Shown here: in pieces, positions 41,095 to 49,642 of the stretch
How the letters are laid out: every line of letters starts with the position of its first letter
How positions within the stretch are numbered: the first letter of the stretch is position 1
Assembly (NCBI GenBank): GCA_020025775.1
Contig: JAHHRN010000003.1
Location: 62,001-126,000 of the forward strand
Direction: 5' to 3'
Length of the DNA stretch: 64,000 nucleotides
DNA from: Acutalibacter sp.
Lineage (GTDB): Bacteria; Bacillota; Clostridia; Oscillospirales; Acutalibacteraceae
Position numbers and translations under genes: made by a program
The notes under the pieces: generated by a model
What the model was told of the DNA's origin: nothing
The model's database searches: none
What the model saw: only the letters and a program-made list of their open reading frames with translations

Positions 41095-41952
41095 TTATAA
41101 ATCTTTTGTCAAAATCAAAGCATCTTCTGTAGGTTCGCTGTAGAAGTTCTTTCGCAGGCCTCGCTTTGTAAAGCCAAGGCTTTCATAAAGCCCGATTGCA
41201 GGTGCATTGGAGTTTCTTACTTCTAAACTTACAAACGCTGTATTTTGAGCCTTTAAACGCGAAATAAGGGAAAGAAGCAAAGCTCTGGCAATACCTTTTT
41301 TTCTATGTTGCGGTAAAACGGCAACATTATTGAGATAGGCTTCGTCTAAAATCACGTTTGCACCGATATAGCCGATAGCGACATCATCCCGAACTGCAAC
41401 CAGAAATCTTCCAGTTTCATTTTGTAGTCCTTCTTTTAAGCCGTTTTCGGTCCACGGTACGGAAAAAGATGCCCTTTCGATTTCCGCAACAGCTTTTATA
41501 TCCGTTTCCTGCATTTCTCGAATCGTATCAAAAGAAAACACAAAGCGGAATACTTTCGGAAAAGACAACTTTATTTCTTCAGCGCAAGCCTTATAGCGAT
41601 TCAAATCTCCGCCGAACGGATCGGAAATGCGCAAAGAGATAACACGTTCTTTCGGCACAATTTGGCTCAGCATAGCCGCATGGCTGTCGGTCATGCAGAT
41701 ATAGTAGGAATTTTTCTTCAAATCTTCCTGTGTTAAAAACTTTGCACCATGCTGAGATAAATCTAATCCTAAATCTGACGCAATCGTTTGTGCATGCTCT
41801 GCGGCCGGTTCACCGTTTACTGCCATGAGACCTCGGCTTTCCACCGTGCAAAGCGCTTCCAAGCCTTGATTTTTTAAATAGTTCTTAAAAAGCACCTCTG
41901 CCATAGGGCTTCGACAGGTATTCCCGGTACAAACAAAAATAATATTTTTCAT
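41095..41952 (-). CDS. Fusion: low-molecular-weight protein phosphatase plus RimI-type N-acetyltransferase
   Basis: A 285-residue two-domain protein. Residues 1-140 are an LMW tyrosine/arginine phosphatase: the C8-x5-R14 loop (VCTGNTCRSPMAE) and the general acid D111 in SDPFGG are intact. Residues 143-285 are a GNAT domain strongly resembling RimI: VPWTENGL, LNNVAVLPQHRKKGIARALL (acetyl-CoA loop) and LEVRNSNAPAIGLYESLGF, then RKNFY..PTEDALI. RimI acetylates the N terminus of ribosomal protein S18. Both active sites look complete, so it is probably bifunctional. It starts 3 bases after the polA stop and is surely co-transcribed with it. The fusion could reflect regulation of one activity by the other, but nothing in the sequence proves this. 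Confidence 0.9.
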   Translation of the reverse strand: MKNIIFVCTGNTCRSPMAEVLFKNYLKNQGLEALCTVESRGLMAVNGEPAAEHAQTIASDLGLDLSQHGAKFLTQEDLKKNSYYICMTDSHAAMLSQIVPKERVISLRISDPFGGDLNRYKACAEEIKLSFPKVFRFVFSFDTIREMQETDIKAVAEIERASFSVPWTENGLKEGLQNETGRFLVAVRDDVAIGYIGANVILDEAYLNNVAVLPQHRKKGIARALLLSLISRLKAQNTAFVSLEVRNSNAPAIGLYESLGFTKRGLRKNFYSEPTEDALILTKDL

Positions 41953-41955
41953 AGC

Positions 41956-44535
41956 TTAATCCTTCGCATCATACCAAGTCTTGCCGATATTGGCATCGCT
42001 TTTAAGCGGCACCTGCATTTCACAGGCATGTTCCATTTCCTCAGTGACGATTTGTTTGGCTTTTTCTGCCTCGGCTTCGGGCGCTTCTACAATCAATTCG
42101 TCGTGTACCTGTAAAATGAGCCTGGACGCCATATTTTCAGCTTTTAAGCGATTGTAAACACGAATCATGGCAATCTTAATAATGTCTGCTGCCGTGCCCT
42201 GAATCGGCATATTCATAGCCACTCTTGCACCGAAGGCACGAAGCATGCCGTTGGATGAAGAAAGCTCCGGCAAATAACGACGGCGTGCAAATAAGGTCTT
42301 TGCATAGCCGCACTCTTTAGCCTCTTCCACACAAGCATCCATATACTGTTTTACGCCGCTGTAGTTCTCTAAATAGTCTTTAATATAGCGATCAGCTTCC
42401 GCACGGCTTACGCCCAAATCCTTGCCGAGAGAAAAAGCACCAATACCGTACACAATGCCGAAATTGACAGCTTTTGCACGGCTGCGCATAAGCGGCGTTA
42501 CCATTTGCGGCGGCATATGGAAAACCTGTGACGCAGTAATCGTATGAATATCTGCATCGTGGTTAAACGCGTCAATCATGTTTTTATCGTTAGCCATATG
42601 AGAAAGCACACGAAGCTCAATCTGAGAATAGTCGGCATCGACCAATAAAGCACCGTCTTTTGCCATAAAGAATTTACGCATTTCTCTACCTAAGGGCTGA
42701 CGCACGGGAATATTTTGAAGATTCGGTTCCGCCGAAGAAATTCTGCCTGTTCTGGTTTCCGTTTGATTAAAGGAAGAATGAATTCTACCATCCTCTGCAA
42801 TAACCTTTAAGAGACCGTCGCAATAGGTGGATTTGAGTTTGGCTAAGGTTCTGTATTCCAAAATAAAACGAACAATTTCGTATTTATCGGCAAGCTGTTC
42901 CAAAACCTCTGCATTGGTGGAATAGCCTGTTTTTGTCTTTTTCTTAGTGGGAATTTCTAATTTTTCAAACAGAATGTGACCTAACTGTTTGGGAGAATTG
43001 ATATTAAACTCCTCCCCTGCTTGCGCATAAATGTCCTGTTCTAAAGTAGAAATCCGTTTAGAGAGCATTTCAGAAAACTGCTCAATGCCGGTCTTATCCA
43101 CTAAAACACCGTCATGCTCCATAGAAGCTAAAACTTCAGCGAGCGGAATTTCAATATCATAAAGGAGCGGCAGCTGTTCATTCGCACGAAGCTCTGCCAA
43201 TAACTTTTCCGTTAAAAGCACGAGATTTGCGGCATCCTGTGCAGCTTCGTCCTCCCCTTCTGTTTTACGAATTACTGTGCAATATTCCTGCACCAAACGG
43301 TGCAATTCATATTCTTTTGCGCCGGGGTTCAAAAGATAAGCGGCAAGGGTGATATCCATTTGCACATTCTTGATTTCTATATTTTCTAAAAATCCGAGCG
43401 CATATACTTCTTTCGCAGAATAGGTGTATTTTTCTAAATTGGCATCCGCTAACAGAGAAAGGAACAAGTTTTTTTCGTCTGCCTGCTCTAAAGAAAGCTT
43501 TAAAACAGCAGATTCCGTTTGTACATACACGGTCTGTTTCCCGTCAAAAGCGAAATAGAAGCTTTGCTTACCGTCTGCATTTCGAATAATATATTTTTCT
43601 CTCTCCTCGATACCTTCTTTAAAGGCTAAAGGCGGCATGGTTTTTTCTTCTTTCTTTTGTACAGGCACATCACCCAAATTCATCTTTTCCAAATACTTGA
43701 ACATTTCGAGTTCCAAAAGCAAAGATTTTGCTTTTTTTGCATCTACCGCACCCTTTTTATATGCCGCGACATCTGTTTCAACAGGTGCATCCAAATCAAT
43801 CGTTGCCAGATCATAGCTTAAAAATGCCATGTCTTTACCGTTAATTAATTTCTGTTTCACGCCGGGTTTAATATCTAATTCATCCAAATGCTCATAGATA
43901 TAAGAAAGAGAATCAAAGCGTTCAATCAAATCCTCGGCAGTTTTCTTGCCAACACCGGCAACACCGGGGATATTATCGGAAGCATCACCCATAAGTCCCT
44001 TTACATCAATGACCTGTTTCGGGAAGATATGGTATTCTTCCTTCACTTTGTCTGCATCGTAAAGATTGGTTTCCGCTCTGCCGCCGCGTGTTGCGGCAAG
44101 AAGTACAAATACATTCTCACGAATCAGCTGTAAGCTGTCTCTGTCTCCGGTCGCAATATAGCAGGTATCCTCTTTGCCGATATGCGCAGAAAGAGTACCG
44201 ATGACATCATCTGCTTCGTAGCCCTCTTTAGAAACCAGTACATAGCCAAGGCTCGTTAAAAGTTCCTTTAAAACAGGCATCTGCTCGGCAAGCTCCGGGG
44301 GCATACCGTGACGATTTGCCTTGTATTCGCTATAACGCTTATGACGAAAAGTAGGCGCTTTTAAGTCAAAAGCAATTGCCACAGCATCGGGCTGTGTCTG
44401 CTCCTCGAGTTTGCCTAAAATATTCATAAAGCCGACAATGGCATTGGTATATCTGCCCTCTTTGGTGGTTAAAAGCTTAATCCCGTAGTAGGCTCTATTT
44501 ACAATACTGTTTCCGTCTAAAATTAAAAGCTTCAT
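41956..44535 (-). CDS. polA: DNA polymerase I
   Basis: An 859-residue repair and Okazaki-fragment polymerase. The 5' nuclease domain (residues 1-290) has DGNSIVNRAYYGI, EADDVIGTLS and GDASDNIPGVAGVGKKTA. The middle domain (about 310-470) corresponds to the 3'-5' exonuclease, but the D-x-E site reads FAFDG and the second motif is also degenerate, so proofreading is probably lost, as in Bacillus and Thermus enzymes. The polymerase domain has DADYSQIELRVLSH (motif A), RSRAKAVNFGIVYG (O helix), MNMPIQGTAADIIK and VHDELIVE (motif C). ATG at 44535 follows GGAGTG. Confidence 0.97.
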   Translation of the reverse strand: MKLLILDGNSIVNRAYYGIKLLTTKEGRYTNAIVGFMNILGKLEEQTQPDAVAIAFDLKAPTFRHKRYSEYKANRHGMPPELAEQMPVLKELLTSLGYVLVSKEGYEADDVIGTLSAHIGKEDTCYIATGDRDSLQLIRENVFVLLAATRGGRAETNLYDADKVKEEYHIFPKQVIDVKGLMGDASDNIPGVAGVGKKTAEDLIERFDSLSYIYEHLDELDIKPGVKQKLINGKDMAFLSYDLATIDLDAPVETDVAAYKKGAVDAKKAKSLLLELEMFKYLEKMNLGDVPVQKKEEKTMPPLAFKEGIEEREKYIIRNADGKQSFYFAFDGKQTVYVQTESAVLKLSLEQADEKNLFLSLLADANLEKYTYSAKEVYALGFLENIEIKNVQMDITLAAYLLNPGAKEYELHRLVQEYCTVIRKTEGEDEAAQDAANLVLLTEKLLAELRANEQLPLLYDIEIPLAEVLASMEHDGVLVDKTGIEQFSEMLSKRISTLEQDIYAQAGEEFNINSPKQLGHILFEKLEIPTKKKTKTGYSTNAEVLEQLADKYEIVRFILEYRTLAKLKSTYCDGLLKVIAEDGRIHSSFNQTETRTGRISSAEPNLQNIPVRQPLGREMRKFFMAKDGALLVDADYSQIELRVLSHMANDKNMIDAFNHDADIHTITASQVFHMPPQMVTPLMRSRAKAVNFGIVYGIGAFSLGKDLGVSRAEADRYIKDYLENYSGVKQYMDACVEEAKECGYAKTLFARRRYLPELSSSNGMLRAFGARVAMNMPIQGTAADIIKIAMIRVYNRLKAENMASRLILQVHDELIVEAPEAEAEKAKQIVTEEMEHACEMQVPLKSDANIGKTWYDAKD

Positions 44536-44577
44536 AAAAACACTCCGTGATTTTATACTAATTTAAAAGTTATGTTT

Positions 44578-44606
44578 ATTGTACCACAACTTTCTGTATT
44601 TTGCAC
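44578..44606 (-). promoter_or_regulatory. Possible promoter of polA
   Basis: GTGCAA (44601-44606), 17-base spacer, TACAAT (44578-44583) on the minus strand. It overlaps the divergent dusB promoter region. Confidence 0.45.
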
Positions 44607-44615
44607 GCCTCTTTC

Positions 44616-44644
44616 TTGTTTTAGGAAGAAAAATATGCTATACT
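44616..44644 (+). promoter_or_regulatory. Promoter of dusB
   Basis: TTGTTT (44616-44621), 17-base spacer, TATACT (44639-44644). Confidence 0.6.
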
Positions 44645-44683
44645 TTCTTAGGAAAATTTACGTTTAGGAGAATTTTAAATTTT

Positions 44684-45655
44684 ATGGAAATCGGTAGTGT
44701 ACATTTTAACGGCTATGCCTCTCTTGCACCTATGGCAGGCGTTGCTGACAGAGCCTTTCGAGAGCTTTGCATGAGCTACGGCGCAGCCTTTGTCGCCTCG
44801 GAAATGGTAAGCTCTAAAGGTCTTACTATGGGTGACAAGAAATCTAAAGAACTTATTGCAATCAGCGAAAAAGAACGTCCTGCCGCCATTCAGATTTTCG
44901 GTACAGATCCCGAAATCATGGCAGAATCCGTGCAATATGTTTTAACTTCTAATCCACAGTTTATTGATATTAACATGGGCTGCCCTGCCCCGAAGATTGC
45001 CGGAAATGGTGCAGGCTCAGCGCTTATGAAAAATCCGCCCCTTGTCGGTCAAATCGTAAAAGCCGTAGTAAATGCCGCAGGCAATACACCTGTAACTGTG
45101 AAATGCCGTGCAGGCTGGGATGAAAACCAAATCAACGCTGTAGAAATTGCTAAAATCTGTGAGGATGCCGGTGCCGCCGCCATTACCGTTCACGGCAGAA
45201 CACGTGTGCAAATGTATGCACCGCCGGTCAACACAGACATTATCCGTGCTGTAAAAGAAGCCGTTTCTATTCCGGTTATCGGCAACGGCGATATTGTAGA
45301 CGGACAAACCGCGGCGCTTATGTTTGAGCACACAAACTGTGACTTTTTAGCTGTTGGCAGAGGTGCACTCGGCAGGCCGTGGATTTTCTCTCAAATCAAT
45401 GCCTATATGAATGAGGGTCGTTATCTCCCCGAGCCACCGGTTTCGGAACGTATGCGTGTTATGCTGGCACATGTGGCTAAAATTTGCGAATACAAAGGAG
45501 ACAAGGTCGGTATTAAGGAAGCCAGAAAGCATGCCGCATGGTATGTAAAAGGGATTCGCGGTGCGGCAAAATACAGAAGTGAAATCTGCACCTTAGAAAG
45601 TGTAGAACAGCTGGCGGAAATCGCCTTTAAAATTGCCGCTGAAAATCAAGAATAG
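44684..45655 (+). CDS. dusB: tRNA-dihydrouridine synthase (DusB type)
   Basis: A 324-residue FMN TIM-barrel enzyme reducing specific uridines in tRNA D loops. Seen: LAPMAGVADRAFRELC, IQIFGTDPEIM, DINMGCPAPKIAGNGAGSALM with the catalytic cysteine, VTVKCRAGWDE, ITVHGRTRVQMY and IGNGDIVDGQTA. The C-terminal helical RNA-binding domain (from about residue 245) has KEARKHAAWYVKGIRGAA. The open frame extends upstream to 44579, but ATG at 44684 gives the standard start, 12 bases after AGGAG. It is monocistronic. Confidence 0.95.
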   Translation: MEIGSVHFNGYASLAPMAGVADRAFRELCMSYGAAFVASEMVSSKGLTMGDKKSKELIAISEKERPAAIQIFGTDPEIMAESVQYVLTSNPQFIDINMGCPAPKIAGNGAGSALMKNPPLVGQIVKAVVNAAGNTPVTVKCRAGWDENQINAVEIAKICEDAGAAAITVHGRTRVQMYAPPVNTDIIRAVKEAVSIPVIGNGDIVDGQTAALMFEHTNCDFLAVGRGALGRPWIFSQINAYMNEGRYLPEPPVSERMRVMLAHVAKICEYKGDKVGIKEARKHAAWYVKGIRGAAKYRSEICTLESVEQLAEIAFKIAAENQE

Positions 45656-45676
45656 AAAAAGAAACACATAAAAAAG

Positions 45677-45709
45677 AAAGCAACAAGTTTTTCGCTTGTT
45701 GCTTTTTTT
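45677..45709. terminator. Bidirectional terminator between dusB and spo0A
   Basis: AAAGCAACAAG / CTTGTTGCTTT, 11-bp perfect stem, T run on the plus side and TTCTTTTT on the minus side; serves both convergent genes. Confidence 0.85.
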
Positions 45710-45712
45710 ATT

Positions 45713-46498
45713 TTAAGAAATTTTAAGCTGTAAACGTAATTTATCGCTGATCATGGCAATGAATTCAGAATTGGTGGGCTTACCTCTGGTGTTCTGAATG
45801 GTATAACCGAAATAGGCGCTCAATACGTCAACGTCTCCCCTATCCCAAGCCACTTCAATCGCATGGCGAATAGCACGTTCCACTCTGGAGGAGGTTGTGG
45901 AAAAATGCTTGGCAACCGTCGGATACAAAAGCTTCGTCACAGAATTCATCATTTCCGTATCATGAATGGAAAGGATGATCGCTTCTCTTAAATACTGGTA
46001 GCCTTTAATATGCGCCGGAACACCGATTTGATGCATAATATCGCTAACCAAAACTTCTAAATCATTTTGATTTGCGCTACGCTCCGCAGAAACAGCATAG
46101 GCTTTATTCCCTGCGCCGTCTTTCCAATCGGTCATTAACAGAATACGTTCCGAAAGCATATGTATATCGAAGGGTTTCAGGAAATAATAATCGGCACCTG
46201 CCAGCAAAATTTCATTCTCAAAACGCGAATTATCTACCGCAGAAATCACCATAACCAGCGGCTTTTTAATAAGATTTAAAGTCGGGATAGTACGCAAAAC
46301 CCCAAGTGCATCCACCGATGCCATAATGGCATCCATAACCAAAACATCCGGTGTATCCTTCACTAACTGATCAAGTACTTCTTTGCCGTTTTTCGGCACC
46401 GTTTTTACCTTAAAGCCCGAGGAAACCAGGGCCGCCATACAACTTTTGCTAAATTCCGTTCCTTCATCTGTAAATAAGACATTTAGTGTTTTTTCCAT
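45713..46498 (-). CDS. spo0A: Stage 0 sporulation master regulator Spo0A
   Basis: A 261-residue response regulator controlling entry into sporulation. The receiver domain has the phosphorylated D56 (DVLVMDAIM), the acidic pair D11-E12, S86 in place of the usual Thr, and K108 (FLKPFD). It is more divergent than usual: the DDN pocket reads TDEG and the MP after D56 is MA. The DNA-binding domain (about 145-261) is highly conserved: [35 protein letters not shown] and [17 protein letters not shown]. The frame runs to 46513, but ATG at 46498 is 8 bases after GGAGG. It follows spoIVB, the conserved order in spore formers. Confidence 0.97.
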   Translation of the reverse strand: MEKTLNVLFTDEGTEFSKSCMAALVSSGFKVKTVPKNGKEVLDQLVKDTPDVLVMDAIMASVDALGVLRTIPTLNLIKKPLVMVISAVDNSRFENEILLAGADYYFLKPFDIHMLSERILLMTDWKDGAGNKAYAVSAERSANQNDLEVLVSDIMHQIGVPAHIKGYQYLREAIILSIHDTEMMNSVTKLLYPTVAKHFSTTSSRVERAIRHAIEVAWDRGDVDVLSAYFGYTIQNTRGKPTNSEFIAMISDKLRLQLKIS

Positions 46499-46529
46499 AA
46501 AAACAACCTCCATTTTTTATTTCTTCCAT

Positions 46530-46558
46530 ATTTTACCATTTATGGTATTATTTAGCAA
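46530..46558 (-). promoter_or_regulatory. Promoter of spo0A
   Basis: TTGCTA (46553-46558), 17-base spacer, TAAAAT (46530-46535) on the minus strand. No clear 0A box (TGTCGAA) or sigma-H promoter was seen. Confidence 0.55.
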
Positions 46559-46577
46559 TAGTTTTTTTAATATTTCT

Positions 46578-46609
46578 TAGGATTTTTTTAAAATAATACA
46601 AAAATCCTA
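46578..46609. repeat. Inverted repeat upstream of the spo0A promoter
   Basis: TAGGATTTTT (46578-46587) and AAAAATCCTA (46600-46609), perfect 10-bp arms with a 12-base AT spacer, 20 bases upstream of the -35. There is no T run, so a regulatory site or a remnant is more likely than a terminator. Confidence 0.5.
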
Positions 46610-46623
46610 CAGAATAAAGAAAA

Positions 46624-46663
46624 ATAGGATGTATAAACACGTTTTCGCATTTATACATCCTAT
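46624..46663 (-). terminator. Terminator of spoIVB
   Basis: A perfect 14-bp stem (46624-46637 with 46650-46663, 12-base loop) followed on the minus strand by TTTTTC, 3 bases after the stop. Confidence 0.85.
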
Positions 46664-46666
46664 CTT

Positions 46667-47914
46667 TTACGACGCCTTTTCCAAAGCTTCTGCTTCAAAA
46701 GATTTTGCTTGTCTTAACATAGTTTCTGCAAACACACCGTATCCTTGCAGAGCGTTATTCACAAATACATGGGTTACCGCACCGACTAACATGCCGTTTT
46801 GCAGAATCGGACTGCCGCTCATTCCCTGAACGATACCGCCTGTTTTCGCAATTAAAGCACTGTCTTTGATTTCCAGAATCATATTTTTACCATTCTCATC
46901 AGAATTTGGGTAAATTTTTGTGATTTCCACATCATAATAATGCGGTCCTGTTTCATCTACCGTTGAAATAATCTGTGCCTCACCGAGCTTCACTTCTTTT
47001 TTCGTGGCAACCGGAACAACATCTTTTTTAGAATTATATTTTTTGAGTTTTCCGTATACACCGTTCGGCAAATTTGCATAAAGTTCGCCTATGGTTTTTT
47101 TCTGAAAAACACCACAAAGCTCTCCCGTAATACCGGGGCCGCCCTTATAGCAGCCGCTGATTTTGGTTTCAATCGCTTTGCCGGAGCGCAGAGGCATAAT
47201 CGTGCCCGTATCCGAATCACAAATCGCATGACCCAAGCCGCCGAAAACACCCGTTTGCGGCTCATAAAAAGTCAGAGTACCCACACCTGCGGTGCTGTCA
47301 CGTACCCAAAGTCCGGCTTTTTTCTCTTGATCTTCTTTAGAAGAAGCCAGATTTACAGTGATTTCCTGCTGTTTTCCGTTTCTTAAAATCAAAACACTGG
47401 CTGACGTGGGGCCTTCTTTAAAGGCTTTGTTTAAGGAATGAACCGAATGCACCTCGTTGCCGTTCACCGAACAGATAATATCGCCGATTTTTATTCCTGC
47501 TTCTTTCGCAGGACTTACAGAACCAGCTTCGGTGGCAACAGCATCCATGCCTACCACCATAACGCCGTCGGCATAAATTTTTACGCCGAAGATTTCGCCG
47601 CTCGGAACAACGTATTGCCGTTTGTTGACAATTACTGAGGTAGATTTCACAGGTATTGTGCCAAGAAGAGAAACATCCACCGAATAAGAGTTAGAATTTA
47701 CAGATGTCTTAGAGCTCTTTTGGTGATTTACAGAAAAGACAGGTAAATCCTTCTGTAAAATTTTTTGCGAATACATGTCGCTGACATTTAGCTCTTCGTT
47801 CTCTAAAATCTCAATCCTGTCCGGAATTTCTTTTTCTCCCAGGAACACAAAAACAAAGATAACAGAGGCTAAGACTAAGCCTAAAAGGCTGAAAACTCGA
47901 AAAAAGTTTTTCAT
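46667..47914 (-). CDS. spoIVB: SpoIVB serine peptidase
   Basis: A 415-residue forespore protein that signals across the inter-membrane space to activate sigma-K processing. One N-terminal membrane helix (VFSLLGLVLASVIFVFVF) anchors it, a PDZ domain follows (about residues 105-190, with SPAKEAGIKIGDIICSVNG), then the S55 peptidase domain with GGLGHAICDSDTG (catalytic His) and GGIVQGMSGSPILQNG (catalytic Ser). ATG at 47914 sits 6 bases after GGAGG; a GTG two codons upstream is less likely. A sigma-G-like element may lie upstream (TTCATA, then CAAAGTA) but is weak. spo0A follows, separated by a terminator. Confidence 0.96.
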   Translation of the reverse strand: MKNFFRVFSLLGLVLASVIFVFVFLGEKEIPDRIEILENEELNVSDMYSQKILQKDLPVFSVNHQKSSKTSVNSNSYSVDVSLLGTIPVKSTSVIVNKRQYVVPSGEIFGVKIYADGVMVVGMDAVATEAGSVSPAKEAGIKIGDIICSVNGNEVHSVHSLNKAFKEGPTSASVLILRNGKQQEITVNLASSKEDQEKKAGLWVRDSTAGVGTLTFYEPQTGVFGGLGHAICDSDTGTIMPLRSGKAIETKISGCYKGGPGITGELCGVFQKKTIGELYANLPNGVYGKLKKYNSKKDVVPVATKKEVKLGEAQIISTVDETGPHYYDVEITKIYPNSDENGKNMILEIKDSALIAKTGGIVQGMSGSPILQNGMLVGAVTHVFVNNALQGYGVFAETMLRQAKSFEAEALEKAS

Positions 47915-47985
47915 TTTCACCTCCGTCGCGGATTTTCCGCACTAATACTTTGTGAAAAATTTTAAATTTTATGAACGGAAAAAAG

Positions 47986-48043
47986 AAGACTTTACAGCTA
48001 ATTTTCACATGGAAATTTCTCCCAAAAAAAGCTGTAAAGTCTT
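47986..48043 (-). terminator. Long inverted repeat after aroK, probable terminator
   Basis: AAGACTTTACAGCT (47986-47999) and AGCTGTAAAGTCTT (48030-48043) are perfect 14-bp arms with a 30-base loop; on the minus strand CTTTTTTCCG follows. The arm sequence is shared with the lon leader hairpin at 57620-57660. Confidence 0.65.
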
Positions 48044-48069
48044 TACATTTTTATTATGTAGTTTTAAGT

Positions 48070-48576
48070 TTAAATGCTTTGTTCTTTTAAGGCATTTAAA
48101 AGTGCAGAAACCGTTTTTTCTATAGGCTGGTCGCCGGAAGTCACAGTAATATCTGCATATTTTCGATAAAGCGGCATACGCTCTTCATAAATATCGCGTA
48201 CGGTTTTGCCTTTTTGAGCAGCTACACCGCGTGTTTTGATATTATGTAAGCGACGTTTTACAGAGGAAAGCGGTACATCTATAAATACGATAATACCGTT
48301 TTCTTTCAATTTTTGCATTGCCGCATCACGAAAAACTGCACTGCCGCCGGTTGCGACTACGGTGTTTTCTGCAGATAAAGAGCAAATGGCTCTGCATTCA
48401 GCATCCAAGAAATATTCCACGCCCTTCTGGTCAATCACATCTTGCAAAAGAGCATGTTCCTGCTGCTGAATGAGAAGATCCGTATCAAGAAACCCTATGC
48501 CGAGCGCTTTCGCCAGTAAAACACCTATCGTGCTTTTGCCGCTGGCAGGCATACCGATTAAAACTATATTTTTCAT
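48070..48576 (-). CDS. aroK: Shikimate kinase
   Basis: A 168-residue P-loop kinase phosphorylating shikimate in aromatic amino-acid synthesis. The Walker A is GMPASGKST, DTD (FLDTDLLI) is the Walker B/shikimate Asp, GVEYFLDAECRA the substrate helix, and ATGGSAV corresponds to the usual GGG loop. The lid arginine lies in KTRGVAAQ. The start codon overlaps the pfkA stop (TAATG), so it is translationally coupled to pfkA. No other aro genes are nearby. Confidence 0.93.
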   Translation of the reverse strand: MKNIVLIGMPASGKSTIGVLLAKALGIGFLDTDLLIQQQEHALLQDVIDQKGVEYFLDAECRAICSLSAENTVVATGGSAVFRDAAMQKLKENGIIVFIDVPLSSVKRRLHNIKTRGVAAQKGKTVRDIYEERMPLYRKYADITVTSGDQPIEKTVSALLNALKEQSI

Positions 48577-49547
48577 TAGATGGAAATTTCGTGTGCAATC
48601 TTATAAAGATTGAGGTCAATTTCGTTCTGCATGTTGAGTGCTTCGAAAATATCGTAATCTACGACTTCTTCCTTATGGATAGCCATTACGCGGTTACCGA
48701 TACCAGCTTTAATAAGCTGAACAGCTTTATAGCCCATTTCGCTTGCTAAAACGCGATCGCGAACGGTCGGGCTACCGCCTCTTTGTACGTGACCCAAAAC
48801 AGTTGCTCTGGACTCAACGCCGGTTTCTTCCTGAATGCGCTTTGCCATTTCTTCAACAGAGCCAACGCCTTCAACGCCTTCTGCAACAACGATAATGAAA
48901 TGACGCTTACCGGTTTTCTGTGTTCTGCGCATACGATCGATAACGTCTTTTTCAAAATCTACAGCAATTTCGGGAATCAAAATGCTGGTTGCACCACAGG
49001 CAATACCTGCGTTAAGAGCGATATAACCTGCTTTTCTGCCCATAACTTCAACAACGGAGCAACGGTCATGAGATTCAGAGGTATCGCGAAGTCTGTCTAC
49101 CATTTCCATAACGGTATTCATGGAAGTATCATAGCCGATGGTGTAGTCTGTGCAAGCAATATCGTTATCGATTGTACCAGGAACACCGACACAGGGAATG
49201 CCGTGAAGAGAAAGGTCACGAGCGCCGCGGAAAGAACCGTCGCCGCCGATAACAACAACACCCTCCATATCTACTTCTTTACAAACCTTAATAGCCTTCT
49301 GAAGACCTTCTTCTGTTTTGAATTCAGGGCTTCTTGCAGAATAAAGAACTGTACCGCCACGATTGATAATGTTCGATACACTTCTTAAATTCATTTCGTA
49401 CATATCACCGTACATTAAACCGTTGTAGCCGCGACGAATACCCATTACGCGGAAACCACTTTCACAACCGGCACGTACAACTGCACGAATTGCAGCGTTC
49501 ATACCCGGTGCGTCGCCGCCACTTGTTAAAACACCAATTGTTTTCAT
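48576..49547 (-). CDS. pfkA: 6-phosphofructokinase (ATP)
   Basis: A 323-residue glycolytic enzyme phosphorylating fructose 6-phosphate. GVLTSGGDAPGMNAAIRAVVRAG binds ATP; GGDGSFRGA has glycine after the Asp, indicating ATP rather than pyrophosphate; PGTIDNDIACTDYTIG contains the catalytic Asp, and MGRKAGYIAL and ILGHVQRGGSP-like VLGHVQRGGSPT bind the substrate. It has standard bacterial length with allosteric-site arginines. It lies 95 bases after dnaE, with a possible promoter in the gap, and is coupled to aroK. Confidence 0.97.
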   Translation of the reverse strand: MKTIGVLTSGGDAPGMNAAIRAVVRAGCESGFRVMGIRRGYNGLMYGDMYEMNLRSVSNIINRGGTVLYSARSPEFKTEEGLQKAIKVCKEVDMEGVVVIGGDGSFRGARDLSLHGIPCVGVPGTIDNDIACTDYTIGYDTSMNTVMEMVDRLRDTSESHDRCSVVEVMGRKAGYIALNAGIACGATSILIPEIAVDFEKDVIDRMRRTQKTGKRHFIIVVAEGVEGVGSVEEMAKRIQEETGVESRATVLGHVQRGGSPTVRDRVLASEMGYKAVQLIKAGIGNRVMAIHKEEVVDYDIFEALNMQNEIDLNLYKIAHEISI

Positions 49548-49582
49548 TTTTTCTTCACCTTCTATAAATCATTCAAACTATA

Positions 49583-49610
49583 TTAATACATATTTGACCC
49601 GGAATGTCAA
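49583..49610 (-). promoter_or_regulatory. Possible promoter of pfkA-aroK
   Basis: TTGACA (49605-49610), 16-base spacer, TATTAA (49583-49588) on the minus strand, in the dnaE-pfkA gap. Confidence 0.55.
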
Positions 49611-49642
49611 GTAAAATGCAGATTTTTCTTACAAAAAGCGCC

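Noticed and set aside
48783..49388. 201-codon plus-strand frame opposite pfkA
   Set aside because: Long only because of the pfkA codon pattern; Asn/Cys-rich translation with no family resemblance and no promoter or ribosome site.
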